Source: Paracoccaceae bacterium (GTDB lineage: Bacteria; Pseudomonadota; Alphaproteobacteria; Rhodobacterales; Rhodobacteraceae). From it: a stretch of DNA of 64,000 nucleotides. A program made the position numbers and the translations under genes. Location of the stretch: positions 1-64,000 of the forward strand of contig JAIXZY010000065.1 of NCBI GenBank assembly GCA_027489355.1, written 5' to 3'. The notes below the pieces were generated by a model, which saw only the letters and a list, made by a program, of their open reading frames with translations, was not told where the DNA came from and did no database searches. Position 1 is the stretch's first letter, and every line of letters begins with the position of its first letter. This document shows positions 50,646 to 61,172 of the stretch, piece after piece.

Positions 50646-51432
50646 ATGCCTTCGCCCAGGGCGGTACAACCTTGTCCAGGAACGCCCTGACGCCGATTCG
50701 GGCCTCGTCCGTTTCCCAGATGTCGGCAAGGCGGCGGATGCTGTCGTCGATCACCGCGTCGTCGATCCGGGGACCAAGCGCCCGCGCCAACCGTTTTGCG
50801 GCCGCAACGGCCTGGGGAGCTGTCGAGAGGTAGGGCGCGATCTCCGCCTCGACTGCACTGTCCAGGTCGGACGGGTCAACGACGCGGGCAATGAGGCCCA
50901 GGCGCTCGGCCTCGGTGGCGTCGAAGATGCGGGCGGACATGAAGACACGACGGGCATTCCCTTCGCCAAGTCGGGCGATCACATAGGGTCCGATGGTGGC
51001 CGGGATGATCCCCAGCCGCGTCTCTGCGAAGGCGAACTTCGTCCCCTCGGCGGCGATCGCCACGTCGCAGACGCAGGCGAGCCCGACGCCTCCGCCAAAG
51101 ACGCCACCGTGCAGACGCCCGACCAGCGGCACCGGCATGGTGTTCAGCGCCTGCAGCATCTCGGCCAGCTTCCGAGCCTCGCGCAGCCGCTGGTCACGGG
51201 TCGCGTCGATCTGACTTTGCATCCAGGCCAGATCGCCGCCGGCGCAGAATACGGGTCCGGCACCGGACAACACGATGGCCCGGGTAGACGGGTCCTTGCC
51301 CGGCCCCTGCGCAAGCTTCGTCAGTTCGGCGATCATCGCAGGGGAAAGGACGTTCCGCCGATCCGGCAGGTTCAGAGTGACATGAAGGACGCCGCGCGGA
51401 TCGGGCCTGAGGTCCAGGGTCTGCCAGGTCAT
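50644..51432 (-). CDS. liuC: Enoyl-CoA hydratase, likely methylglutaconyl-CoA hydratase
   Basis: 262-residue crotonase-family enzyme (LQLDLRPD-type N-terminus, VLSGAGPVFCAGGDLAWM oxyanion loop, LHGGVFGGGVGLACVCDVAI, FAETRLGIIPATIGPYVIAR). In the leucine pathway it hydrates 3-methylglutaconyl-CoA to HMG-CoA. The assignment rests on operon position after the MCC and HMG-CoA lyase genes. ATG overlaps the HMG-CoA lyase stop (ATGA). Last gene of the operon. Confidence 0.88.
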   Translation of the reverse strand: MTWQTLDLRPDPRGVLHVTLNLPDRRNVLSPAMIAELTKLAQGPGKDPSTRAIVLSGAGPVFCAGGDLAWMQSQIDATRDQRLREARKLAEMLQALNTMPVPLVGRLHGGVFGGGVGLACVCDVAIAAEGTKFAFAETRLGIIPATIGPYVIARLGEGNARRVFMSARIFDATEAERLGLIARVVDPSDLDSAVEAEIAPYLSTAPQAVAAAKRLARALGPRIDDAVIDDSIRRLADIWETDEARIGVRAFLDKVVPPWAKA

Positions 51433-52286
51433 GCGGGGCCTCTCAGGCTGCGGGCAAAGCGGGCGGCCTTGGCCAGCCGGTCCGGGTTCAGGCCAGAGGC
51501 ATGACCGCGGTCGGACAGGAACGCGGCAACGGCCTCGGTCGCGACGTTGCCTTTGGCGCCAGGCGCAAAGGGGCAGCCGCCCAGGCCGCCGATGGCCGTG
51601 TCAAAGCAGCGAAGCCCAAGGGCAAGGCTGGCTGCAATGTTCTCCAGCGCATGACCGGCGGTGTCGTGGTAATGCCCCGCAAGAAGTGGGGCCGGAACAC
51701 GCGGGATAACCGCATCAAGCATGGCCGCGATGCGGTCAGGCGTGGCCTTGCCGAGGGTTTCGCCAAGGCTGATCTGGCGGCAGCCGAGGTCAAGCAGCGC
51801 CCCCGCCACCTTGGCGACAGCCATCGGCTTGACCGGACCGTCGTACGGGCAATCGGTCACGCAGGAGACATAGCCGCGCACCGGAATTCGCGCATCGCGC
51901 GCGGTTGCGACCACCGGCCGGAAGCGGTCAAGGCTTTCGCGGATGCTGCAGTTGATGTTCTTCTGCGAGAACCCCTCGGATGCCGAAGCGAAGACCGCGA
52001 CCTCGTTCACGCCGGCTTTCAGCGCGCTTTGGACGCCCTGCAGATTCGGGGTCAGGGCGGCATAGGTCACGCCGGGATGCCGGGTGATCCCGGACAGGAC
52101 CTCGGCGGCATCGGCCAGCTGCGGGACCCATTTCGGGCTGACGAAGCTGGTGACCTCGATATGATCGAAGCCGCAGGCGGACAGAAGGTCGACCAGCCGG
52201 ATCTTGTCCGCCGTCGCGATGGGCCGGGCTTCGTTCTGCAATCCGTCGCGGGGACCGACCTCGTAGAGCGTGACCGGATCAGGCAT
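51429..52286 (-). CDS. liuE: Hydroxymethylglutaryl-CoA lyase
   Basis: Cleaves HMG-CoA into acetyl-CoA and acetoacetate, the last leucine-catabolic step. 285 residues: LYEVGPRDGLQNEARPI (active-site D and R), SFVSPKWVPQLADA, GYVSCVTDCPYDGPV, HYHDTAGHALENI (metal His) and GGLGGCPFAPGAKGNVATEA (catalytic Cys). Start chosen at ATG 52286 because GGAGG is 6 bp upstream; ATG 52292 lies directly on that site. It overlaps the mccA stop by 8 bp. Confidence 0.95.
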   Translation of the reverse strand: MPDPVTLYEVGPRDGLQNEARPIATADKIRLVDLLSACGFDHIEVTSFVSPKWVPQLADAAEVLSGITRHPGVTYAALTPNLQGVQSALKAGVNEVAVFASASEGFSQKNINCSIRESLDRFRPVVATARDARIPVRGYVSCVTDCPYDGPVKPMAVAKVAGALLDLGCRQISLGETLGKATPDRIAAMLDAVIPRVPAPLLAGHYHDTAGHALENIAASLALGLRCFDTAIGGLGGCPFAPGAKGNVATEAVAAFLSDRGHASGLNPDRLAKAARFARSLRGPA

Positions 52287-54282
52287 CTGCATCCTCCAGC
52301 CGCACAAGCAGCGTGCCGTCGGCCACCTGTTCCCCGGCGACCACCAGCACCTCGGCCACGATGCCGTCGCGGGGTGCGGTCAGGCCATGCTCCATCTTCA
52401 TCGCCTCCAGAACAAGAAGCGGGCTGCCCTTGCTGACACGGTCGCCGGGCCGGACGGACAGTTTCGCGACCAGACCGGGCATCGGTGCGACGATGCCGGA
52501 GCCTTTGGGCAAGTCGTGGGTGCTGGTGTCCAACGGGTCGGGGAGGGTGAACTCATGCGCGCGGCCCCGCAGGAAAAGCGTGATGCGGTCCCGGTCCCGC
52601 ACCGTCTGCGCGTCGGACTGGACCCCTTGACTGGCAAAGCGCAGGACGCCCGGATCGGCATCGAGCAGGTCAAGATGCAGGTCGATTGCATCGCCCTGCA
52701 CGTGGAAAGCGCGCTCGCCCAGCTGGGAGATGCAAAGGGAGAAGGCGGTTTCATCATGGCTCAGCGTGGCATGCCATTTGGCCCGCCCCCAGGCCCGCCA
52801 GCCATCCCGTCGCGCCCAGGGGTCTGTCGACATGGTGGAAGTGTGAAGGCCAAGCGAGACAAGGGCCGCGAGCGCGACTGCCTCTGGCGGGGTCGGTTCG
52901 GCGGACGTCAGCAGGTTCAGGTCGCGGGCGATGAGGCCGGTGTCCACGCGCCCCAAGCGGAAGCCGTCGTGCCGGGCCAGGGCTGCAAGCGCGTCACGGT
53001 TGGTGGTGCAGCCTGCGACCTGGCATCGGTCCAGGGTTGCGGCAAGACGAGTCAAAGCCGCCTGACGATCGGGTGCGTGGACGATGATCTTGGCAATCAA
53101 GGGGTCATACCAGGGTGTTATCTCGTCCCCCGGACGGACGCCGCTGTCGATGCGCACCGGACCGCGGGTAAAGCTGGCGGCCTGGGGAAAGCGCAGGTGG
53201 GTGAGCCGCCCGGTCGCAGGCAGGAAACCCTTGGCGACGTCCTCGGCATAAAGGCGGGCCTCGAAAGCGTGGCCATCGATCCGCAGGTCCTCCTGCCGGA
53301 AGGGCAGGGGCTCCCCGGCAGCCACGCGAAGCTGCAGTTCCACAAGATCGAGACCGGTGATCGCTTCGGTCACCGGATGTTCGACCTGCAGGCGGGTGTT
53401 CATCTCCATGAACCAGAATCCGTCCGTGCGCAGCGGGCCGGAGGCATCGGCGATGAACTCGACCGTGCCCGCGCCCCGGTAGCCGATGGCGCGCGCCGCC
53501 TCGACCGCGGCCTGGCCCATCGCGGTGCGGACCGCTTCGGTCATGCCGGGGGCGGGGGCCTCCTCGATCACCTTCTGGTGCCGACGTTGCAACGAGCAGT
53601 CGCGTTCGAACAGATGGACAACGTTGCCCTGGGAGTCGGCGAAGACCTGAATCTCGATGTGGCGGGGGTGGGAGACGTATTTCTCGATCAGGCAGGAAGG
53701 GTCGCCGAACGCGGCCTCTGCCTCGCGCCGGGCACTGGCAAGTGCAGCAACAAAATCCTCGGCGCGCTCGACACGGCGCATTCCTTTGCCGCCGCCGCCG
53801 GCCCGGGCCTTGATGAGCACCGGGTAGCCGATGGCTGCGGCTTCGGCGGCAAGAAAGGCCGGGTCCTGGCTTGGGCCGTGATTGCCAGGAACCACGGGAA
53901 CACCTGTCGTTTCCATCAGCGCCTTGGCGGCATCCTTCAGGCCCATCGCCTGGATCGCTTCGGCAGACGGTCCGATGAACACCAGACCAACCTCCTGGAC
54001 CTGACGGACAAAGTCCGGGTTCTCGGAGAGGAAACCGTAACCGGGATGGATCGCCTGCGCCCCTGTGCGCCGGGCCGCCTCGATGATGACACGGGCGTTC
54101 AGATAGCTTTCTGCGGCGGGGGGCGGACCGATCCGCACCGCCTCATCCGCCATCGCGACGTGCAGAGCACGGGCGTCAGCGTCGGAGTAGACCGCCACCG
54201 TAGCGATACCCATCCGCCGCGCGGTGGAGATGACTCGGGCGGCAATCTCCCCGCGGTTGGCGACTAGGATTTTCTGAAACAT
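52279..54282 (-). CDS. liuD: 3-Methylcrotonyl-CoA carboxylase, biotin-carrying alpha subunit
   Basis: 667-residue biotin-dependent carboxylase subunit: biotin carboxylase (KILVANRGEIAARVISTARR, IHPGYGFLSENPDFV, ARAGGGGKGMRRV, EMNTRLQVEHPVTE), a mid-domain, and the biotinyl domain with LEAMKMEHG near the C-terminus. Together with the beta subunit it carboxylates 3-methylcrotonyl-CoA. Annotation as MCC rather than acetyl- or propionyl-CoA carboxylase rests on the flanking leucine genes. Separated from the beta-subunit gene by 10 bp. Confidence 0.94.
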   Translation of the reverse strand: MFQKILVANRGEIAARVISTARRMGIATVAVYSDADARALHVAMADEAVRIGPPPAAESYLNARVIIEAARRTGAQAIHPGYGFLSENPDFVRQVQEVGLVFIGPSAEAIQAMGLKDAAKALMETTGVPVVPGNHGPSQDPAFLAAEAAAIGYPVLIKARAGGGGKGMRRVERAEDFVAALASARREAEAAFGDPSCLIEKYVSHPRHIEIQVFADSQGNVVHLFERDCSLQRRHQKVIEEAPAPGMTEAVRTAMGQAAVEAARAIGYRGAGTVEFIADASGPLRTDGFWFMEMNTRLQVEHPVTEAITGLDLVELQLRVAAGEPLPFRQEDLRIDGHAFEARLYAEDVAKGFLPATGRLTHLRFPQAASFTRGPVRIDSGVRPGDEITPWYDPLIAKIIVHAPDRQAALTRLAATLDRCQVAGCTTNRDALAALARHDGFRLGRVDTGLIARDLNLLTSAEPTPPEAVALAALVSLGLHTSTMSTDPWARRDGWRAWGRAKWHATLSHDETAFSLCISQLGERAFHVQGDAIDLHLDLLDADPGVLRFASQGVQSDAQTVRDRDRITLFLRGRAHEFTLPDPLDTSTHDLPKGSGIVAPMPGLVAKLSVRPGDRVSKGSPLLVLEAMKMEHGLTAPRDGIVAEVLVVAGEQVADGTLLVRLEDADA

Positions 54283-54292
54283 GAGTCAGAAC

Positions 54293-55900
54293 TCACATTC
54301 TGAACACGCCGAAGCGTGTGTCGGGGATTGGGGCGTTCAGTGTTGCCGACAGGGACAGGGCCAGCACGTCTCGAGTGCTGCGCGGGTCGATGATCCCGTC
54401 GTCCCACAGCCGGGCCGAGGCGTAAAGCGGGTGGGATTGGCGGTCGAACATCTCCAGCGTCGGGCGTTTGAAATCGGCCTCCGCCTCTGCGCTCCAGCCG
54501 ATTCCCTTCCGCTCCAGCGCGTCGCGCCGGACCGTGGCAAGGACGCCGGCCGCCTGTTCGCCCCCCATCACAGCGATGCGGCTGGAGGGCCATGTCCACA
54601 GGAAACGCGGGCCATAGGCGCGGCCGCACATGCCGTAGTTTCCAGCCCCGAACGAGCCGCCGAGGATCAGGGTGATCTTCGGCACCTTACATGTTGCGAC
54701 CGAGGTGACCAGTTTCGCCCCGTCCTTGGCTATGCCGCCGTTCTCGGCAGTGCGGCCGACCATGAAACCGGCGATGTTCTGCAGGAACACCAGCGGGATG
54801 CCGCGCTGCGCGCAAAGCTGCACGAAATGCGCGGCCTTGAGCGATGACTCCGAAAAGATCACTCCGTTGTTGCCGATGATCCCCACCGGCATCCCCATGA
54901 CATGCGCAAAGCCGCAGACAATGGTGGTGCCGTAGCGCGGTTTGAACTCGTCGAAACGCGATCCGTCGACGATGCGGGCGATGACCTCGCGCATGTCGTA
55001 GGGGGTCCGCAGGCCCGGCGGCACGACGCCCATCAGTTCGGCGGGATCGTAAAGCGGCGGCTCGGGCGGTTGCAACGCGACGGCGTAAGCCTTGTGCCGG
55101 TTCAGGTTCACGATGGCACGGCGGGCCAGTGCCAGGGCCTTAGCGTCATCGTCCGCCAGCAGATCAGCCACACCGGACAGACGCGTGTGGACATCGCCGC
55201 CGCCCAGGTCTTCGGCGCTGACGACCTCGCCCGTGGCGGCGCGGACCAGCGGCGGGCCGGCGAGGAAGATGGTGCCCTGGTTGCGGACAATGATCGTCAC
55301 ATCGGACATCGCCGGGACATACGCACCCCCGGCCGTGCAGGAGCCCATGACGACGGCAATCTGCGCGATTCCTTGCGCCGACATGTTGGCCTGGTTGAAA
55401 AAGATGCGGCCGAAGTGGTCGCGATCGGGAAACACCTCGTCCTGATTCGGGAGGTTCGCCCCGCCGGAATCGACGAGGTAAACACAGGGCAGCCGGTTCT
55501 CTGCCGCGATCTCCTGCGCGCGGAGGTGCTTCTTCACCGTCATCGGAAAGTAGGTCCCGCCCTTCACGGTGGCATCGTTGCAGAGGACCATCACTTCTTG
55601 CCCTTCCACCCTGCCGATGCCCGCGATCAGCCCGGCCGAGGGACTGGCGCCGTCGTACATGCCATGCGCGGCAAAGAGCCCGATCTCCAGGAAGGGCGAG
55701 CCGGGGTCGAGCAGACGGTCGATCCGCTCGCGCGGAAGAAGCTTTCCGCGGGATCGGTGGCGCGCGCAGGCCTCTTCTCCGCCCCCGGCCATTGCCAGGT
55801 CGGCGGCCGCGCGGACCGTGTCCAGGGCGGCCTCGTTCCTTGCGGCGTTTGCCCGGAATTCCTTGCTGCGGGGGGAAATCTGCGACTGCAGGACGGTCAT
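54293..55900 (-). CDS. liuB: 3-Methylcrotonyl-CoA carboxylase, carboxyltransferase beta subunit
   Basis: 535-residue carboxyltransferase: [99 protein letters not shown] and [20 protein letters not shown]. These are the acyl-CoA carboxyltransferase crotonase-like repeats; the length and [10 protein letters not shown] form suit MCC beta. ATG overlaps the isovaleryl-CoA dehydrogenase stop (ATGA). Confidence 0.94.
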   Translation of the reverse strand: MTVLQSQISPRSKEFRANAARNEAALDTVRAAADLAMAGGGEEACARHRSRGKLLPRERIDRLLDPGSPFLEIGLFAAHGMYDGASPSAGLIAGIGRVEGQEVMVLCNDATVKGGTYFPMTVKKHLRAQEIAAENRLPCVYLVDSGGANLPNQDEVFPDRDHFGRIFFNQANMSAQGIAQIAVVMGSCTAGGAYVPAMSDVTIIVRNQGTIFLAGPPLVRAATGEVVSAEDLGGGDVHTRLSGVADLLADDDAKALALARRAIVNLNRHKAYAVALQPPEPPLYDPAELMGVVPPGLRTPYDMREVIARIVDGSRFDEFKPRYGTTIVCGFAHVMGMPVGIIGNNGVIFSESSLKAAHFVQLCAQRGIPLVFLQNIAGFMVGRTAENGGIAKDGAKLVTSVATCKVPKITLILGGSFGAGNYGMCGRAYGPRFLWTWPSSRIAVMGGEQAAGVLATVRRDALERKGIGWSAEAEADFKRPTLEMFDRQSHPLYASARLWDDGIIDPRSTRDVLALSLSATLNAPIPDTRFGVFRM

Positions 55901-57063
55901 TCGGGCATCGCCTCCATCAACTCGCGCCCGATCAGCATCCGGCGGATTTCGCTGGTGCCCGCGCCGATCTCCATCAGCTTGGCATCGCGGAAAAGCCGGC
56001 TTACCGGAGTGTCGTTCATGAAGCCGGTGCCCCCCATCGCCTGCACCGCCTGATGCGCCACGACCATCGCCTGTTCCGAGGCATAAAGCACGCAGGCCGC
56101 CGCATCGGCCCGGGTGACCTCACCCCGGTCGCAGGCGCGGGCGACCTCGTACACATAGGCGCGGGCCGAGTTTAGCGCGGTGTACATGTCGGCGATCTTC
56201 GCCTGCATCAGCTGGAAGCGGCCGATGCTTTGGCCGAACTGCCTGCGGCTGACCATGTAGGGCATTATCTCGTCCAGGCAGGCTGCCATGATCCCGGTGC
56301 CGATGCCGGACAGGACGACGCGTTCGTAGTCGAGACCGGACATCAGAACGCGGACGCCGCGGCCCTCGGTGCCCAGGACGTTTTCGGCGGGGACCTCGAC
56401 GTTTTGAAAGATCAACTCGGCAGTGTTCGACCCGCGCATCCCCAGCTTGTCGAAATGCGCAGAGGTGGAAAAACCGGGCATCGCCTTCTCGACCAGGAAG
56501 GCGGTGATCCCGCGCGAGCCGGCTGCGGGGTCGGTCCTGGCGTAGACGACCAGCGTATCGGCGTCGGGGCCGTTGGTGATCCAGTACTTCGTGCCGTTCA
56601 GGATGTAGCGGTCGCCCTTGCGGTCGGCCCGAAGCTGCATCGACACCACGTCCGATCCTGCCCCGGCCTCGGACATGGCCAGCGCCCCCACCGCCTTGCC
56701 TGCGACCAGATCCGGGAGATAGCGGCGCTTCTGCGCATCGGTCCCGTTCAGCGCGATCTGGTTGACGCACAGGTTGGAATGCGCGCCGTAGGACAGCGAG
56801 ACCGAGGCCGAGGCCCGGGCGATTTCCTCGACCGCGACGACATGGGCAAGGTAGCCCAGGCCGGTGCCGCCGTAGTCGCCGGGCACGGTGATGCCCAAGA
56901 GCCCAAGGTCCCCCATCTCGGGCCAAAGCGCACTGGGAAACATGTTCTGGCGGTCGATGTCTGCCGCCATCGGCTTCACCCGGTCTTGCGCCCAGCGATG
57001 CACCATGTCGCGCAGCGCATTGACCTCTTCGCCCAGGTCGAATGTCATCGAGGCGTGGAACAT
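55897..57063 (-). CDS. liuA: Isovaleryl-CoA dehydrogenase
   Basis: 388-residue acyl-CoA dehydrogenase oxidising isovaleryl-CoA to 3-methylcrotonyl-CoA with electron transfer to ETF. Motifs: [71 protein letters not shown]-type region here [19 protein letters not shown] (catalytic Glu is not clearly seen by eye), and [20 protein letters not shown]. It sits 10 bp after the oxidoreductase gene and directly upstream of MCC genes, which fixes its pathway. Confidence 0.93.
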   Translation of the reverse strand: MFHASMTFDLGEEVNALRDMVHRWAQDRVKPMAADIDRQNMFPSALWPEMGDLGLLGITVPGDYGGTGLGYLAHVVAVEEIARASASVSLSYGAHSNLCVNQIALNGTDAQKRRYLPDLVAGKAVGALAMSEAGAGSDVVSMQLRADRKGDRYILNGTKYWITNGPDADTLVVYARTDPAAGSRGITAFLVEKAMPGFSTSAHFDKLGMRGSNTAELIFQNVEVPAENVLGTEGRGVRVLMSGLDYERVVLSGIGTGIMAACLDEIMPYMVSRRQFGQSIGRFQLMQAKIADMYTALNSARAYVYEVARACDRGEVTRADAAACVLYASEQAMVVAHQAVQAMGGTGFMNDTPVSRLFRDAKLMEIGAGTSEIRRMLIGRELMEAMPE

Positions 57064-57073
57064 TGCTTCCCCC

Positions 57074-60000
57074 TTATTCCGCGGCCAGGGCCGTCGGGTT
57101 GCTGTCCGTCAGCGTGGAACGAAGCTCTTCACGCCGCGTCATCCAGGTCCTGAAAGCCGCTTCCTTGACGGGACCGTAGCCGCGGATCGTCTGGGGCAGG
57201 GCCAGAAGCTCGGCGACCAGGGTCGCGGTGCCGGGGCGCAGGACCTGTCCTGCAAGCGCAAGATCGTCTTCGTAAAGGCGGATCAGCTGGCGCTCCAGCT
57301 TGCGATCGGCGCTTCGGCCGAAAGGATCGAAGCGGGTGCCGCGCAGGCGCTTGAAGCGGGCAAGCAGCCGCAGGGCGGGAAGGATCCACGGACCGAACTC
57401 ACGCTTGCCAGGGCGCCCATCCGCACCGGGTTTGCCGGGCAGCAGAGGTGGGGCAAGGTTCAGTGCGATGCAGAAATCGCCAGCGAACTCGGCATCCAGA
57501 GCGTCGCGGAAGGCCGGCAGGCTGTACAGGCGGGCAACCTCGTATTCGTCCTTGTAGGCCAGGACACGGGCGTAGCTCTCTGCGACTGTCCGCGCCAGCG
57601 GGTCGGCGTCCAGCGCGGTTGAACGGCAGGCCAGGCACATGCGGTTCACGGCATCACGGTAGCGGCGGGCCAGAGACTCGTCCTGATAGTCGTGCAGGTG
57701 GCGCGCGCGGGTCTCGATCAGCTCGTCCAGCGGCATTGTCCGTGGGTCCGACGGCGGGGCGAGCGGCCGGGCGGCACCCGTGACGGCGGCGGGGTCCTGC
57801 GCCAGAAGGCGGCCCCAGGCGAACGCATCGTCATTCGCCTGCACAGAGGTGCCATTCAGTCGGATCGCCTGAAGAATGGACTCCCTTGTCAGGGGGACCA
57901 GACCCGATTGCCAGGCATATCCCAGCATCATCACGTTGGCCCCGATCTCGTCCCCGGTCAGTCGCTGGGCAAGAGCGGCGAAGTCGTGGAAATGGCGCGT
58001 GGACCGGACCCACCGCGCGATATCGGCCTGCACCTGTTCGGGTCGGAAGTCGAAATCCCGCTGGCGGATGAAGTCTGAAGTCGGGGCCATTCGGCTGTTC
58101 AGCACTGCCTCGGTCCGGTCCGGGCTGCACAGAAGGATGGCGTCCGGCGAATCCGCGACCACGGGGTCCGCGGCAAGCAGCAGATCCGCGGACCCCGCCG
58201 CAATCCTGGGTGCCGCAATGGGACGATCCGCGCGCGAGATGCGGACGTGGCTCATCACCGCGCCGCCTTTCTGGGCAAGCCCGGCCATGTCGAGGACCAT
58301 CGGAATCTTCCCGTCCAGATGCGCCGCCATTGCCAGGATGCCGGACACCGTCAGGATGCCGGTTCCGCCCACACCCGCGATGGCCAGGTTCCACGCGCGC
58401 TCGATCTTCGGCAGAATCGGCTCGGGGACAGCGGACAGGTCGGGGCCAACCTGCGCGCGGGGCTTTCGCAGGCTGGCGCCCCGCAGGGTGACGAACGACG
58501 GGCAGAAGCCCTTGAGACAAGAGAAATCCTTGTTGCAGGCCGACTGGTTGATGCGCCGCTTGCGGCCCATGTCCGTCTCCAGCGGCTCGACGGCGATGCA
58601 GTTCGACTGGACAGAGCAGTCCCCGCAGCCCTCGCAGACCGCCGGGTTGATCCAGAGCCGCTGGTCCGGGTCCTCCAGCACCCCGCGCTTGCGGCGGCGG
58701 CGCTTTTCGGCGGCGCAGGTCTGCTCGTAGACGATGACCGTGACGCCCGGGACATCGCGCAGTTCCAGCATCACTGCGTCGATCTCGTCGCGGTGGCGCA
58801 GCGTGGTGCCGGGCGCGAGATCGGCCAGCCGGTAGAGTTCCGGCCGCTCCGAGACCAGCACCACCCGCGCTACGCCCTCGTGATGCATCTGGTGCGTGAT
58901 CTGCTGCGGCGTCAGGGTCCCGTCGATCGGCTGCCCGCCGGTCATCGCCACAGCATCGTTGTACAGGATCTTGTAGGTCACGTTCGCACCGGCCGAAACC
59001 GCCTGCCGGATCGCCAGATGGCCCGAGTGGAAATAGGTCCCGTCGCCCAGGTTCACGAAACGGTGCTTCTCGTCGGTGAAATGCCTGATCGCAGTCCAGG
59101 GCACACCCTCGCCCCCCATCTGCGAGAAGGTTTCGGTCCGGCGGTCCATCCAGATCGCCATGTAGTGACAGCCGATGCCGGCCATGCCCTTCGACCCTTC
59201 CGGCACCCGGGTCGAGATGTTGTGCGGGCAGCCCGCGCAGAAATGCGGCTGACGCAGGATCGGGGGCTGGTGCACCTTGCCTCGGGCCTCGGCATCGCGC
59301 AGCGCCTCGGCGCGACGGCGCAGGTGGATGGCCAGATCCTCGGGCAGCGCCAGGCGTAACAGGCGCTCGGCGATGGCGCTGGCGACCCTTGCGGTGGTCA
59401 GGCCCGAGGAATGGGTCAGGAACGGCCGGTCGGCCTCGTCAAACTTGCCGACGATCCGGGGCCGCACATCGGCCCGCCAGTTGAAAAGCTGCTGCTTGAT
59501 CTGGTTCTCGATGATCTCGCGGCGTTCCTCGACGATCAGTATCTCTTCCAGGCCTTCCGAGAAATGCCGGATCCCTTCCGGCTCCAGCGGCCAGGGCATC
59601 CGCACCTTGTAAAGCCGCAGGCCCACGCGCCGCTGCTCCTCGGCCCCGAGGCCCAGCTCGGCCAGCGCCTGCCGCACGTCCTCATAGGCCTTGCCCGACG
59701 CGACGATGCCAAAGCGGGCGCGTGGCGTGTCGAAGATCGTCAGGTCCACCCGGTTCGCGCGGGCAAATGCTATGGCGGCATAGCCCTTCAGCTCTTGCAG
59801 CCGTTCGTCCTGCACCGTGGGCGGGTCTGGCCAGCGCAGGTTCAGCCCGCCGGGCGGCATGTCGAAGTCCTGCGGGAGGACGAACTGCCTCGCCTCTTGC
59901 GCCAGATCGACGACAGAGGTGATCTCGACCGTCTCGGAGATCACCTTGTAGCCGATCCAGCAGCCGGAGTAGCGGGACATGGCGATGCCCAGAAGACCCA

Positions 60001-60535
60001 TTTCCAGGAACTCGTGAACCGAGGACGGATAGAGCATCGGCATCAGCGCCGAGATGAAGGCGTGGTCCGACTGGTGCGGGATGGACGAGGACTTGCAGGT
60101 GTGGTCGTCGGCCGCAATCGCCAGCACGCCCCCGAGGGCTGAGGTTCCCGCGGCATTCGCGTGCTTCAGCACGTCCCCGGATCGGTCCACGCCCGGCCCC
60201 TTGCCGTACCAGATCCCCAGCACCCCGTCCTTGCGGGCGCCGGGCGACAGGTGAAGCTGCTGGCTGCCCCAGACGGCCGTGGCCGCCAGATCCTCGTTCA
60301 GCCCCGGCTGGAAGACCACGTCGAACCGGTCAAGATGCTTCCGCGCCTTCACCAGCTGCTGGTCGTAGGCCCCAAGCGGTGAACCGCGATAGCCCGAGAT
60401 GAAGGCTGCGATATTCAGCCCGGCCGCACGGTCACGGCGCATCTGCGTCATTGGAAGGCGGACCAGCGCCTGCGTGCCGGTCAACAGGACCGAGCCCTCT
60501 GTCGCGGTGTACCGGTCGTCGAGGGTGATGGCCAT
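57074..60535 (-). CDS. Fused indolepyruvate ferredoxin oxidoreductase (2-oxoacid oxidoreductase)
   Basis: 1153-residue TPP- and Fe-S-dependent enzyme converting aryl or branched 2-oxoacids plus CoA to acyl-CoA and CO2. N-terminal part: [35 protein letters not shown]; central TPP/ferredoxin regions [56 protein letters not shown]; 4Fe-4S Cys sets at [20 protein letters not shown] and [20 protein letters not shown]-terminal gamma-like part [20 protein letters not shown]. Start ATG 60535 follows GGGGAGGAG; a longer frame to 60583 is less likely. First gene of the leucine operon. Confidence 0.93.
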   Translation of the reverse strand: MAITLDDRYTATEGSVLLTGTQALVRLPMTQMRRDRAAGLNIAAFISGYRGSPLGAYDQQLVKARKHLDRFDVVFQPGLNEDLAATAVWGSQQLHLSPGARKDGVLGIWYGKGPGVDRSGDVLKHANAAGTSALGGVLAIAADDHTCKSSSIPHQSDHAFISALMPMLYPSSVHEFLEMGLLGIAMSRYSGCWIGYKVISETVEITSVVDLAQEARQFVLPQDFDMPPGGLNLRWPDPPTVQDERLQELKGYAAIAFARANRVDLTIFDTPRARFGIVASGKAYEDVRQALAELGLGAEEQRRVGLRLYKVRMPWPLEPEGIRHFSEGLEEILIVEERREIIENQIKQQLFNWRADVRPRIVGKFDEADRPFLTHSSGLTTARVASAIAERLLRLALPEDLAIHLRRRAEALRDAEARGKVHQPPILRQPHFCAGCPHNISTRVPEGSKGMAGIGCHYMAIWMDRRTETFSQMGGEGVPWTAIRHFTDEKHRFVNLGDGTYFHSGHLAIRQAVSAGANVTYKILYNDAVAMTGGQPIDGTLTPQQITHQMHHEGVARVVLVSERPELYRLADLAPGTTLRHRDEIDAVMLELRDVPGVTVIVYEQTCAAEKRRRRKRGVLEDPDQRLWINPAVCEGCGDCSVQSNCIAVEPLETDMGRKRRINQSACNKDFSCLKGFCPSFVTLRGASLRKPRAQVGPDLSAVPEPILPKIERAWNLAIAGVGGTGILTVSGILAMAAHLDGKIPMVLDMAGLAQKGGAVMSHVRISRADRPIAAPRIAAGSADLLLAADPVVADSPDAILLCSPDRTEAVLNSRMAPTSDFIRQRDFDFRPEQVQADIARWVRSTRHFHDFAALAQRLTGDEIGANVMMLGYAWQSGLVPLTRESILQAIRLNGTSVQANDDAFAWGRLLAQDPAAVTGAARPLAPPSDPRTMPLDELIETRARHLHDYQDESLARRYRDAVNRMCLACRSTALDADPLARTVAESYARVLAYKDEYEVARLYSLPAFRDALDAEFAGDFCIALNLAPPLLPGKPGADGRPGKREFGPWILPALRLLARFKRLRGTRFDPFGRSADRKLERQLIRLYEDDLALAGQVLRPGTATLVAELLALPQTIRGYGPVKEAAFRTWMTRREELRSTLTDSNPTALAAE

Positions 60536-60705
60536 CGCATCTCCTCCCCTTTCCGATATCGTAATCCCGCACAGCTGAAACAAGGTCGCTCATGTTGAAC
60601 TTTCGGGTGGAAATTGGATTACAATGGACCTGAAACTTCGTTAATCAGCATACTGTGTCTTGCCGCGCATGCATTCTGCGCCGCAGCGTTCTTGGCGGAG
60701 GGATC

Positions 60706-61164
60706 ATGGACCTGGACGATTCGGACCGGCGCATCCTGCGGGTGATCCAGGAACAGCCGGAAATCACTCTGCGTGACCTGGGCGATGCGGTGGGGATGAG
60801 CCACTCTCCCTGCTGGCGCCGTTTGCAGCGGCTGCAAGAGGAAGGTGCCGTCAGCCCGCGCCGGTATGTCATTGACCCCGAGGCCGTGGGTTACGACGTC
60901 CTGGTCTTCTGTTTCGTGAAGATCGCCCAGCACCAGCGCGACCGGCTTCGGGCCTTTGAAGAGGCGGTACAGGCCGTGCCGGAGATCTTGCAGTGCCACC
61001 TGCTCAGCGGCGAATACGACTATGTGCTGCAGGTCATCGCGCGGAGCGTCCGCGACTACGAGGCGACCGTGAAGAACGCCATTGTCGAATTGCCGAATGT
61101 CCAATCCATCGTGACCAGCTTCACCTTGAAGCGGGTCAAGGACAGCCTGAACGTCCCCGTCTGA
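60706..61164 (+). CDS. Lrp/AsnC-family regulator of the leucine/2-oxoacid operon
   Basis: 152-residue regulator: DNA-binding part DLDDSDRRILRVIQEQPEIT, LRDLGDAVGMSHSPCWRRLQ, then RAM domain ILQCHLLSGEYDYVLQVIA. Divergent from the fused oxidoreductase gene; the 170-bp region between shows an inverted repeat GTAATCC (60561-60567) / GGATTAC (60616-60622). Most likely controls that operon in response to an amino acid. ATG 60706 chosen over an upstream start at 60655 because GGAGGG precedes it. Gap of 8 bp to the convergent Gfo/Idh gene. Confidence 0.9.
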   Translation: MDLDDSDRRILRVIQEQPEITLRDLGDAVGMSHSPCWRRLQRLQEEGAVSPRRYVIDPEAVGYDVLVFCFVKIAQHQRDRLRAFEEAVQAVPEILQCHLLSGEYDYVLQVIARSVRDYEATVKNAIVELPNVQSIVTSFTLKRVKDSLNVPV

Positions 61165-61172
61165 CGAAGCGC

